A stretch of DNA of 64,000 nt from J054 sp963850255 (GTDB lineage: Bacteria; Pseudomonadota; Gammaproteobacteria; Steroidobacterales; GCA-2729495), in contig CAWKLL010000030.1 in the NCBI GenBank assembly GCA_963850255.1, forward strand, positions 1 through 64,000. The letters run 5' to 3'. Under the pieces are notes generated by a model. The model did no database searches, was not told where the DNA came from, and saw only the letters and a program-made list of their open reading frames with translations. The translations under genes and the position numbers were made by a program. Every line of letters begins with the position of its first letter. Within the stretch, counting starts at the first letter, position 1. Positions 8,595 through 17,427 of the stretch are shown in pieces.

Positions 8595-10352
8595 TCAGTC
8601 AACCGCAAGGTCGCGGGCAACGCGTAGACCGAAGATCTGCGAAGCAAAATCTTCCGGGTCACGACCGCGGAAGCTCGGCCGCTGCCAGCGCAGGCTGGTT
8701 CGCCAGCTGCCGCCTTTCACCACGCGGCGATCGCAGGCTCCTGAGTCTGCCTCAATGGGCGTCTCATCGACGGATTCAGGCGGATAAGGCGCCACATAAC
8801 AGTCCTGGGTCCACTCCCAGACATTACCGACCATGTCGTAGGCGCCGAAGCTGTTCGGCTTTAGTTGGCCGACGGGGCTAACGATGGTAAAGCCGTCGCG
8901 GCAGTCTGTTACGTCCCACGGCATATCAGGGTTACGACCCGAGTTATCGTAAATATTCGCATAATCGCAGCCGCCCTCACCCGTGTCGCCCCAGGGAAAG
9001 ACCGTCGTCGCACGCGACCTCGCCACGTATTCCCACTCGGCTTCGCTGAGCAGACGGTATTGAATCCCCGTCTTGTCCGATAACCAGGCCAGGTAGGCAT
9101 TGGCGTCGGGCCAGCTGATACAGACCACGGGCTCCTTATCGGCAGGCGGGCGGCCGTAGCCCGGGTCACGCCAGGTCACACCGGGTTCGCGCCGCACGTC
9201 CATTTCCTTGGGAAAGAAAAGATTACAGCCGTCAGCAGAAGAGTGTCCGGTATCAGCAACAAACGCTGCGTACTGCGCGTTGGTGACTTCGTAGCGACCG
9301 ATGGCAAAGGGGCGCGTGATCGTGACCTTGTGGATCGGTCCCTCGGGTCGGTCATCGCTGCCGTCATTACTGCCCATCATGAACTCGCCGGGCGGTACCA
9401 CCACCATCTCGGGACAGCCTTCGCAATCTGAAAATACCGTGCCGGGTTTGCTCGCCCAGTGCGCTTCGCGGGCGAAGCGAGCCAGGTCGCTGTTAAATGT
9501 CTCCGGTGCTTCAGCGAACGGTGCATGGCCCAGGCCAGGATAAATTCGAACGCTGACTCTTGGCAGCATTGAGGCTGCGGCCTCGATGGTTGCCGGCGGA
9601 ACCAGCTGATCAAGTTCGCCGCCGGACAGGCGCACCGGCAGCTGCAATTGCGCGGCGAGATCTGCGTTGTCGACACGGGTGAAGCCCATCGCCTTTTTCG
9701 CGTAGACCGGCATCATGGCGTAGGCCCACAACTGTTGCTCGACCCACTCAGCCGGCATCTCGGCCGCGGTGAGCCGACGGACACTGCTCAGCCCGGCGCG
9801 CAGGTTGCCGCGAATATCGGGCGAAAGCATGTCGCTCACCCAGTCCGGATCGGGGGGTTCCCGCGACGCTGAAGGCTGCACAATCAGGCCCACCGAACCC
9901 ACCAGCTGCAAGCCGGCCACCTGCGCGATACCCCGGTTACGCAGGTAGTGCAGCGAAACCTGGCCACCGAATGACCAGGCCACCAGCACCGGTCGCTCCA
10001 GGCCCGTCGCGGCAATAATACGGGCGATGTCTTCTGCCCACACTTCCGGTGAATAGTCCTCCGTGCGCCAGGGCTTGCCCGAGTTGCCGTGGCCGCGCAG
10101 ATCAAAGGCGACCAGGTGAAACTCGTTCTGCAGCGCAGAATCCTTCAGCTGCGCTTGCCAGCTCAGCGCTGACTGGGAGAATCCGTGTAGCAGCAAAATA
10201 CCCGGGTTAGCCGTATCGCCTGTTTCCACGACGTTGATCGGCACGTCGCCCGCACCCGGCACGCTGGAAAAACGCAATTCACCGGTTGATTCCGCGTGGA
10301 CTGATGCAGCCAGCAGAATCAGGCCGATTATTGTTGGCGGCAAACGCATCAT
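8595..10352 (-). CDS. fusion of an alpha/beta hydrolase and a SUMF/FGE-like (formylglycine-generating-enzyme-fold) domain
   Basis: A Sec signal peptide (residues 1-20) precedes an alpha/beta hydrolase (about 25-295) with the HGFSQS oxyanion motif, nucleophile elbow VAWSFGGQ (Ser127), an acid near Asp248 and His276 in GLGHAPF. From about residue 310 to the end comes a SUMF-type domain: MVVVPPGEFMMGSNDGSDDR, then GRYEVTNAQYAAFV, then YRLLSEAEWEYVARS, then NVWEWTQDCY and finally GGSWRTSLRWQRPSFRGR. True formylglycine-generating enzymes have two active cysteines in that last segment; here there are none, so this copy is unlikely to modify sulfatases. It may act as a binding module or a different oxygenase. 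No sulfatase gene is in the window. The gene starts the run of minus-strand export-type genes. Confidence 0.85.
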   Translation of the reverse strand: MMRLPPTIIGLILLAASVHAESTGELRFSSVPGAGDVPINVVETGDTANPGILLLHGFSQSALSWQAQLKDSALQNEFHLVAFDLRGHGNSGKPWRTEDYSPEVWAEDIARIIAATGLERPVLVAWSFGGQVSLHYLRNRGIAQVAGLQLVGSVGLIVQPSASREPPDPDWVSDMLSPDIRGNLRAGLSSVRRLTAAEMPAEWVEQQLWAYAMMPVYAKKAMGFTRVDNADLAAQLQLPVRLSGGELDQLVPPATIEAAASMLPRVSVRIYPGLGHAPFAEAPETFNSDLARFAREAHWASKPGTVFSDCEGCPEMVVVPPGEFMMGSNDGSDDRPEGPIHKVTITRPFAIGRYEVTNAQYAAFVADTGHSSADGCNLFFPKEMDVRREPGVTWRDPGYGRPPADKEPVVCISWPDANAYLAWLSDKTGIQYRLLSEAEWEYVARSRATTVFPWGDTGEGGCDYANIYDNSGRNPDMPWDVTDCRDGFTIVSPVGQLKPNSFGAYDMVGNVWEWTQDCYVAPYPPESVDETPIEADSGACDRRVVKGGSWRTSLRWQRPSFRGRDPEDFASQIFGLRVARDLAVD

Positions 10353-10371
10353 CTTGGCTGGCAGGACCTGC

Positions 10372-10602
10372 TCAGGAAGAAACTCGATTCAGGATCTCAA
10401 TCGCGGCCCTTTCACCCGACTCCATCGCCGATTCCATACCGACTTCAAGTCGCCGCGTGTGCTCGCCGGCGAAGTGCAGGCGGTCATGGGCAACCAGCAT
10501 GGTATCGCGGAATCGGGACACCTGTCCCGGTGCGTAGTTGTGGCGGTTTGCTGCCTGGACTGGTGGGCCGCGGATCTGGGCTGCCTGTTGGTCCGAAGCG
10601 TG
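10372..10602 (-). pseudogene. remnant of the C terminus of an FAD-dependent amine oxidase
   Basis: A 76-codon open stretch on the minus strand ends with the hallmark close of flavin amine oxidases: APGQVSRFRDTML, then HDRLHFAGEHTRR, then VGMESAMESGERAAIEIL, and a stop. The GEHT segment contacts FAD and the final helix completes the nucleotide-binding domain. A stop codon lies immediately upstream and no N-terminal Rossmann motif (GxGxxG) is found before malQ. Only the last part of the gene remains. It ends about 20 bases before the hydrolase/SUMF gene, on the same strand, and may once have been the first gene of that cluster. It is too short to have its own function. Confidence 0.7.
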
Positions 10603-10739
10603 TTACGTCGATGGCAGCGAGAACACCCACTAGATCGATGACGAAAAAATTGCCGCCGCCCTGTGCAGCTATTCAAGTTTAGAATGCGGCGTTGCGCGAG
10701 TAGCGTAGCCCTGCCATTGCACAACCCCAGGAACCAACC

Positions 10740-12263
10740 GTGACCCTGCCGCAGAATCCACAAGCCGGCGTGTGCCTGCACCTGACCTCCCTGCCCGGGC
10801 CCTTCGGCATCGGCGAGATCGGCCAGGCGGCGCGGGACTTTGTTGACGCCATGGTCGCAATGAATCTGCGTGTCTGGCAGTTCCTGCCCACGGGCCCGAC
10901 AGCCTATGGCGACTCACCCTATCAACCCCTGTCGACCTTCGCCGGTAACGAACTGCTGATCGACATCGACGGACTTGTGCAGCTGGGTTTACTCAAGCCA
11001 GGTGAGGCGGACGCGCTGCGCCCTCTGCCAGCGGCGCGCGTCGACTATGGCACTTTGATCCCGCTTAAGCGGGATCTCTTGTCGCTGGCCGCCGGACGCT
11101 TTCGTGGCCGCGCCAGCACCGCGGTGAAAGCCAGCTGTGATCAATTCATTCAGGATAATGATCCGCAATGGCTGCATAGCTATGCCCTGTTCCGGATCCT
11201 GAAAACCCGCCACGGCGAGCGGCCGTGGCCGGAATGGGACCCTGCCTTCGTCCACCGCGACAGCAGCGCCGTTCGCCGAATTGAAGACGCCGAAGCTGCC
11301 CTGACCGAGCAGGTAAAGATACTGCAGTTTCTGTTTCACCATCAGTGGCAGGAACTGCGCAGCTATGCTGCCGAACAGGCCGTGCAGCTATTCGGCGACA
11401 TGCCGATCTACATCGCGCTGGATAGCGCCGATGCCTGGGCCGACCCGCAGCTGCTGCAGATCAGTTCTGCCGGTGAACCTCGCTGCATAGCGGGCGTGCC
11501 GCCCGATTACTTCAGCGCCGATGGTCAGCTATGGGGTAACCCGCTCTATGATTGGCCCAAGCACGCCGCCAGCGGCTACCAGTGGTGGCAGGCGCGACTG
11601 CGTCAGGCGACATTGCTGGCCGACATGATCCGCATCGATCATTTCCGCGGCTTTGAAGCTTGCTGGTCGGTACCGGCGGGCGCGACGAACGCACGGGACG
11701 GACACTGGGAGTCGGCGCCCGGCGATGAGCTGTTTCATGCCATCCAGGCCGGCATGGGCGACTTGCCCATGGTCGCCGAAGACCTGGGGCTGATCACAGC
11801 GGCCGTGGAAGCCCTTCGGCACCGGCACAACTTGCCCGGCATGCGCGTGCTGCAGTTCGAGGTGGCCGCGAAGCATTTCGATCTGAACAGCATATCGGCG
11901 AACACGGTCTGCTACACGGGCACCCATGACAACGACACCACGCTGGGCTGGTTCCTGGGTAGCGCCGCTGATGAGGTGTCAGCCGAAGACCGGCATGAGT
12001 TTCAGCAACGGGTACTCGAACGCACACAGGGGCGGCCGGAAAGCATTCATTTGGACCTGATCCGGCTGGCCTTTTCCAGCGATGCCAGGCTGGCTGTTGC
12101 AACACTGCAGGATTACCTGGGCCTGGGCAGCGAAGCCCGCCTTAACGTGCCGGGAAAGACCGGCGGCTACTGGCAATGGCGCCTGCTACCCGGCCAGCTG
12201 AACAGACAGGTGATAGACAGCGTCGGGGAAATGACTGACGCCGCGGATCGTGGCCGGCGTTGA
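10740..12263 (+). CDS. malQ: 4-alpha-glucanotransferase
   Basis: GH77 amylomaltase of 507 residues, the short form also seen in plants (DPE1) and many bacteria, compared with about 690 in E. coli. It starts with GTG after an AGGA ribosome site. Typical segments are LTSLPGPFGIGEIG at the N terminus, FLPTGPTAYGDSPYQ, the nucleophile region MIRIDHFRGFEACW, the acid/base region MVAEDLGLIT and YTGTHDNDTTLGW. The enzyme moves alpha-1,4-glucan segments between chains, rescuing short maltodextrins released by debranching so that GlgP can use them. It is cytoplasmic and opens the glycogen gene cluster, about 100 bases ahead of glgC. The frame is intact. Confidence 0.95.
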   Translation: MTLPQNPQAGVCLHLTSLPGPFGIGEIGQAARDFVDAMVAMNLRVWQFLPTGPTAYGDSPYQPLSTFAGNELLIDIDGLVQLGLLKPGEADALRPLPAARVDYGTLIPLKRDLLSLAAGRFRGRASTAVKASCDQFIQDNDPQWLHSYALFRILKTRHGERPWPEWDPAFVHRDSSAVRRIEDAEAALTEQVKILQFLFHHQWQELRSYAAEQAVQLFGDMPIYIALDSADAWADPQLLQISSAGEPRCIAGVPPDYFSADGQLWGNPLYDWPKHAASGYQWWQARLRQATLLADMIRIDHFRGFEACWSVPAGATNARDGHWESAPGDELFHAIQAGMGDLPMVAEDLGLITAAVEALRHRHNLPGMRVLQFEVAAKHFDLNSISANTVCYTGTHDNDTTLGWFLGSAADEVSAEDRHEFQQRVLERTQGRPESIHLDLIRLAFSSDARLAVATLQDYLGLGSEARLNVPGKTGGYWQWRLLPGQLNRQVIDSVGEMTDAADRGRR

Positions 12264-12365
12264 TAAGCTGCGGGCGGGCCAGAGCCATATCCGGCTTCGC
12301 GACGACTAAGCTACACTAAGCAAAAACCTCGTACGCTCCGCTTACCCGCCCCACAGGTATCGCCC

Positions 12366-13643
12366 ATGAACGAAAATTCTCAGGATACCCGCTATGTCAG
12401 TCGCCTGACGCGTGAGACGCTGGCGTTAATCCTGGCGGGTGGTCAGGGTTCGCGCCTGCATGAGCTGACCCAGTGGCGTGCCAAACCGTCGCTCCACTTT
12501 GGCGGAAAATTTCGCATTATCGATTTCGCCCTGTCCAACTGCATTAACTCAGGCGTGCGCCGGATTGGCGTGCTAACCCAATACAAGGCGCATTCGCTGA
12601 TTCGCCACCTGGTGCGGGGCTGGTCGTCCTTCCTGCCGGGCGATCGTGAGTTCGTGGAGATTTTGCCCGCCTCGCAGCGAACGGGTGCGGAATGGTACCG
12701 TGGCACTGCAGATGCGGTGTACCAGAACCTGGACATTATTCGCACGCACGACCCGCGCCTGGTGCTTATTCTCGCCGGCGATCACGTCTACAAGATGGAC
12801 TTCGCTTCCTTCCTCGCCGCACATGTGGAGCTGGAGGCCGACATGACCGTTTGCTGCATCGAGGTGCCGCTGGCAGAAGCTGCCGGAGACCTGGGAGTAA
12901 TGACGGTGGATGAGACGGGACGCGTGATTGCCTTCAACGAGAAACCGGAGAACCCGACGCCGATTCCGGGCAAACCGGATCTGTGCCTGGCATCCATGGG
13001 CAACTATGTGTTCGCAACCGACTTCCTCTACGAACAGGTCATCAAGGACGCCGATGATCCGCAATCAGGGCACGATTTCGGGCGAAATATTATTCCGTCG
13101 ATTATCGAAAACTATCGGGTTTATGCTTTCCCGTTCCGCGACCCTGCCACCGCCGCGCAGCCTTACTGGCGTGACGTGGGTACCCTCGATGCGTTCTGGG
13201 AAGCCAATATGGAACTGGTGTCGGTCCTCCCGCAGCTCAACCTGTATGACACGGATTGGCCCATCCATACCAACCAGCACCAGTCGCCTCCGGCCAAGTT
13301 TGTTTTCGACGATCCCGATCGTCGCGGCGAGGCTATCAATTCCATGGTATCCGGCGGCTGCGTAATCTCAGGGGCCAGCGTAAGAGGCTCACTGCTGTTC
13401 TCCAATTGCCGGATCGCTATACACAGTTTCGTGGAAGACTCCGTGATTTTGCCCGATGTGACTATCGGTTCTGGCTGTCGCATCAAGCGCTGCATTATTG
13501 ATCGAGGCGCGAACATTGCCGACGGCATGGAAATCGGTTTCGATGAGCAGCTTGATCGGGAACGCGGCTTTCGGATTACAGACAGTGGCCTGAGGCTCGT
13601 CACCCCCGACATGCTGGGCCAGACTCTGCATTTCACACGCTAG
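12366..13643 (+). CDS. glgC: glucose-1-phosphate adenylyltransferase (ADP-glucose pyrophosphorylase)
   Basis: At 425 residues this matches bacterial GlgC in length. The nucleotide-binding loop LAGGQGSRLHELT is near residue 27, followed by KPSLHFGGKFRIIDFALSNC, WYRGTADAVYQN, LAGDHVYKMD and the glucose-1-phosphate lysine region IAFNEKPENP. The last hundred residues form the left-handed beta-helix used for tetramer formation and allosteric control (fructose-1,6-bisphosphate or fructose-6-phosphate activation, AMP inhibition in family members). It makes ADP-glucose, the committed step of glycogen synthesis. The frame is complete, and glgA follows within about 15 bases. Confidence 0.96.
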   Translation: MNENSQDTRYVSRLTRETLALILAGGQGSRLHELTQWRAKPSLHFGGKFRIIDFALSNCINSGVRRIGVLTQYKAHSLIRHLVRGWSSFLPGDREFVEILPASQRTGAEWYRGTADAVYQNLDIIRTHDPRLVLILAGDHVYKMDFASFLAAHVELEADMTVCCIEVPLAEAAGDLGVMTVDETGRVIAFNEKPENPTPIPGKPDLCLASMGNYVFATDFLYEQVIKDADDPQSGHDFGRNIIPSIIENYRVYAFPFRDPATAAQPYWRDVGTLDAFWEANMELVSVLPQLNLYDTDWPIHTNQHQSPPAKFVFDDPDRRGEAINSMVSGGCVISGASVRGSLLFSNCRIAIHSFVEDSVILPDVTIGSGCRIKRCIIDRGANIADGMEIGFDEQLDRERGFRITDSGLRLVTPDMLGQTLHFTR

Positions 13644-13655
13644 CCGGACACCGAC

Positions 13656-15210
13656 ATTATTAACGCGCAGCGCATTCTGTTGGTGGCAGCAGAGAACGGG
13701 GCTTTGCCCGGCGGCAAGGTCGGCGGTGTAGCCGACGTAGTCCGCGATCTGCCCCCGGCCCTGGCCGCACAGGGCAGCGAGGTCACGGTTCTGACACCCG
13801 CCTATGGCATGTTCAACAAGTTACCGAATGCTCGTCGCTAGAGCCCCTGCACGTGCACTTCGGTGGTACTAGCCATACGGCCGAACTGTGGCAGTTGCCC
13901 GACGCACACCCTCGCATCAGGCATCTTGCCGTCGAACATCCGCTGCTGTCCCCGCGGGGCCGGGGAAAATCTACTGTGACGATACTCCCGATCGACCCTT
14001 TGCCACCGATGCCGGCAAGTTCGCTTTTTTCAGCGCGGCCGTCGCCTCGCTGGTGCAACGGCAGGAAGCGATGCCCGACGTGGTACATCTGCACGACTGG
14101 CACGCGGCGCTTTACCTGTTACTACGTCATTTCGATCCGGCATTCCGGCAACTGCAGGCGCCGCGCACAGTGTTCACCATTCACAACCTCGCCTACCAGG
14201 GCATTCGCCCTCTGGCTAACGATGTTTCATCCCTGGAAACCTGGTTTCCGGGTCTTGCGCCGCCGCCTGCGATTGTCGGCGACCCGCGTTACGCCGATTG
14301 CGTAAATCCCATGGCTGTAGCCGTTCGCCTGGCCGACAAGCTGAATACCGTATCGCCCACCTACGCGCAGGAAATTCTGCAACCCAACGATCCGGCGCGG
14401 GGCTTCAGCGGGGGCGAAGGGCTCGAACAGGACCTGCGCCTGGCCGCCGAGCAGGGTCGCCTGGCGGGCATACTGAACGGTTGCGATTACCCCAGCAACA
14501 CGGCCGCGGCGGCCGGGCTGGAACAAACTGCTGGAGATCAGCGAGCAGGCCCTCACGGACTGGGAAAAGACCACGCCCACGGCCGGCCACGCCGCGAGCC
14601 GGGAACAGCTCAAGGCTTTACCGCGACGCCGTCCCGGCCTGGTACTGACCAGTATCGGGCGGATGACAGCGCAAAAATGCGCCTTGTTCCTGCAGCCAAC
14701 GACAGCCGGCCGCTCATCGCTGGAGAGCGATCCTCGACGATCTGGGCGAACAACGGGGTGCTGATCCTGCTGGGCAGCGGCGAACCGGAGCTTGAACAAC
14801 GCATGCAGCAGCTTGCCGCAGAACACCGGAACTTTTTATTCCTGTGCGGCTATTCCGATGCGCTGTCGCAAACGCTTTACGCGGCGGGTGATTTTTTCCT
14901 GATGCCCAGCAGTTTCGAACCCTGCGGCATCAGCCAGATGCTGGCCATGCGCGCCGGCCAGCCCTGCATTGCCCATGCCGTGGGCGGCCTGCGCGATACC
15001 ATACGCTCGGGGCAAAACGGCTTTCTGTTTAGCGGCGACACGCCGACGGCGCAGGCGGATGACTTCGTCGCTACTTTTCAGCGTGCCCGCCAATTGAAAA
15101 CCGAGACGCCGGATCACTGGCAAAGCATGCGCGCCGCCGCGCGAGCCGAACGCTTCAGCTGGAGCGTCGCGGCCGAACGCTACCAGGAAGAGCTGTATGG
15201 ATCTGGTTGA
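13656..15210 (+). CDS. glgA: glycogen synthase (ADP-glucose), multiply frameshifted
   Basis: The GT5 starch/glycogen synthase can be rebuilt only by joining pieces in different frames. The first piece opens with QRILLVAAENGALP and the ADP-glucose loop GGKVGGVADVVRDLPP, then hits a stop at 13839. The next (13853 to about 13955) covers HFGGTSHTAELWQLPD; the next (about 13960-14505) covers VVHLHDWHAALYLL, FTIHNLAYQG and AGILNGCDY. Further shifts near 14510, 14735 and 14755 lead to PGLVLTSIGRMTAQK, then AILDDLGEQRG, and finally VLILLGSGEPELEQ through FFLMPSSFEPCGISQMLAMR to the end. No ATG precedes the first strand; two ATT codons are the nearest candidates. At least five single-base changes in 1.5 kb, with motifs retained, suggest sequence errors. 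If they are real, glycogen elongation is lost. Confidence 0.85.
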
Positions 15211-17427
15211 GAACAGACCGGCTTGCACTGGCAGGTCCGATTGGCGGCGCTTGCCAAGGGCGAGTATTCCGAACCCCTTCGCGATACTTGGCCTGCATCC
15301 AGCCAGTGGAACGCGCATGGTCCGCACATTCCAGCCGCAGGCCGCTACCGTCAGCCTGATTGGCGCCGACGGCGATCTGCTGGGCGAGATGACGCGCGTG
15401 CATCCTGACGGGCTGTTCGCAGCGCCCATGCCTGCCAGGAAGCGGCGTTACCGACTACGCATCAGCATGCCTGACGGCACGAGTTCTGAAATCGAGGACG
15501 CGTACCGGTTCCCCTCTACGCTGGGCGAGCTGGACCTGTACCTGCTGGGCGAAGGCTCGCATCGGCAGATCTATGAGGTGCTGGGCGCACAATTGCGAAC
15601 CCTGCAAGGCGTTGCCGGCACGCGTTTCGCGGTCTGGGCACCGAACGCCTCGCGCGTAAGCGTAATCGGCGATTTTAATGACTGGGACGGACGCCGGCAT
15701 GTCATGCGCCTGCATCCGGGTAACGGTGTCTGGGAAATTTTCATTCCCGGCGTCGGGCACGGCGCCTTTTACAAGTTCGAACTCTGCGACCGCAATGGTC
15801 GACTGCTGCCGATCAAGACCGATCCGCTTGCACGCTACTATCGAGGCGCCGCCAGGCAACGCTTCCATCGTGTATCAGCAGCGTCTACGAATGGGCCGAC
15901 GCCGACTGGCAGGCGCAACGCAGCGCCGACCCTGGCCTGGGCAGGCCCGTGAGTATTTACGAAGTCCACCTGGGCTCCTGGCGGCGCAATCCGCAGCAAC
16001 ACAATCGTTCTCTTACCTATCGGGAACACGCCCGGGAACTGGTGGACTATGTGCGTGACATGGGCTTCACCCACGTGGAACTGTTGCCGATCACGGAGTA
16101 TCCCTTCGAGGGCTCCTGGGGCTACCAGCCCATCGGGCTGTATGCACCAACCCAGCGTTTCGGCCCACCGGATGATTTTCGCTACCTGGTGGACTGCTGC
16201 CACCAGGCTGGCATCGGCGTCATCGTCGACTGGGTTGCCGCACATTTTCCGCGCGACGAACACGGCCTTGCACGATTCGACGGCACGGCCCTGTACGAAT
16301 ATGCAGATCCCAAAAAAGCGGCGCATGCCGACTGGGGCACACTGATTTTTAATTATGGACGACGCGAGGTCATCAACTACCTGATTGGCAGCGCGCTGTG
16401 CTGGATCGATGAGTTTCACATCGACGCGATACGGGTGGATGCGGTGGCCTCCATGCTCTACCTGGACTACTCGCGCGAGGCCGGCGAATGGGCGCCGAAT
16501 GAACAGGGTGGCAACGAGAACCTGGAGGCCATCGCATTTCTGCGCCGCCTCAATGAGGAAGTCCACGCGCATGGCGCAGCCTCGCACGCCGAAGAGTCCA
16601 CCGCCTGGCCCGCCGTATCCCGACCGACTTACTCAGGCGGACTGGGCTTCAGCTACAAATGGAACATGGGCTGGATGCACGACACGCTTATCTATATGAG
16701 CGAAGAGCCGGTGCATCGAAAGTTTCATCACGACAAGATGACCTTCAGCATGGTCTATGCCTTCAATGAAAATTTCATACTGCCCCTGTCCCACGATGAA
16801 GTGGTCCATGGCAAACGCTCCCTGCTCGAACGCATGCCGGGTGACGGCTGGCAGCAGTTCGCCAACCTGCGCGCCTACCTGGGCTCGATGTTCTGCCACC
16901 CGGGCAAGAAGCTGCTGTTCATGGGCGCGGAGCTTGCCCAGGCTCGGGAATGGGACCATGACGGGTCGCTGGACTGGCATCTGCTGGCAGACCCACGGCA
17001 CGCCGGCATGCAGACGCTGGTTCGTGATCTCAACAAGCTCTATCGCTCGACACCGGCCCTGTACGAGATCGACTTCGCCGCGCAGGGTTTCGAATGGATC
17101 GACCTGCACGACAGGGATAACAGCGTACTCAGCTGGTTGCGCCGCGCCGCTGACGGCAGTTTTGTGGTCTGTGTCATGAATTTCACACCCGTCGTACGGG
17201 AAAATTATCGCTTGGGAGTACCCCAGAACGGCAGCTACCGGGAACTCCTGAACACCGATGCCGAAGTCTACGGCGGCAGCGGAACCAGTAACCCCGGTGA
17301 ACTGGCTTCGACTAGTATTGCTGCCAATAATCGCGGGGCGTCGCTGCTGCTGACCTTGCCACCGCTCGCCACACTCATAATAAGCATGGACGCCACAGGC
17401 GACCGTGCCGGAGATACTAAGGCATGA
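15197..17427 (+). CDS. glgB: 1,4-alpha-glucan branching enzyme, frameshifted
   Basis: The GH13 branching enzyme is about 740 codons long. Its N-terminal CBM48/E-set part begins with an ATG overlapping the glgA stop or, after correction of a C-run near 15275, with the frame LAALAKGEYSEP joined to PFAILGLHPASGTR. A second E-set follows (FAVWAPNASRVSVIGDFNDW). The frame slips near 15843 and again near 15888, and the catalytic barrel then runs uninterrupted: VSIYEVHLGSWRR, GYQPIGLYAPT, nucleophile region IDAIRVDAVASMLYLDYS, acid/base region AEESTAWP and LPLSHDEVVHGKRSLL. It adds alpha-1,6 branches to the GlgA product. Its stop overlaps the glgP start as ATGA. The carboxy part, including all catalytic residues, is intact. 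Confidence 0.9.

Noticed and set aside
8595..9430. SUMF domain as an active formylglycine-generating enzyme for sulfatases
   Set aside because: The active cysteines are absent and there is no sulfatase gene in the window.
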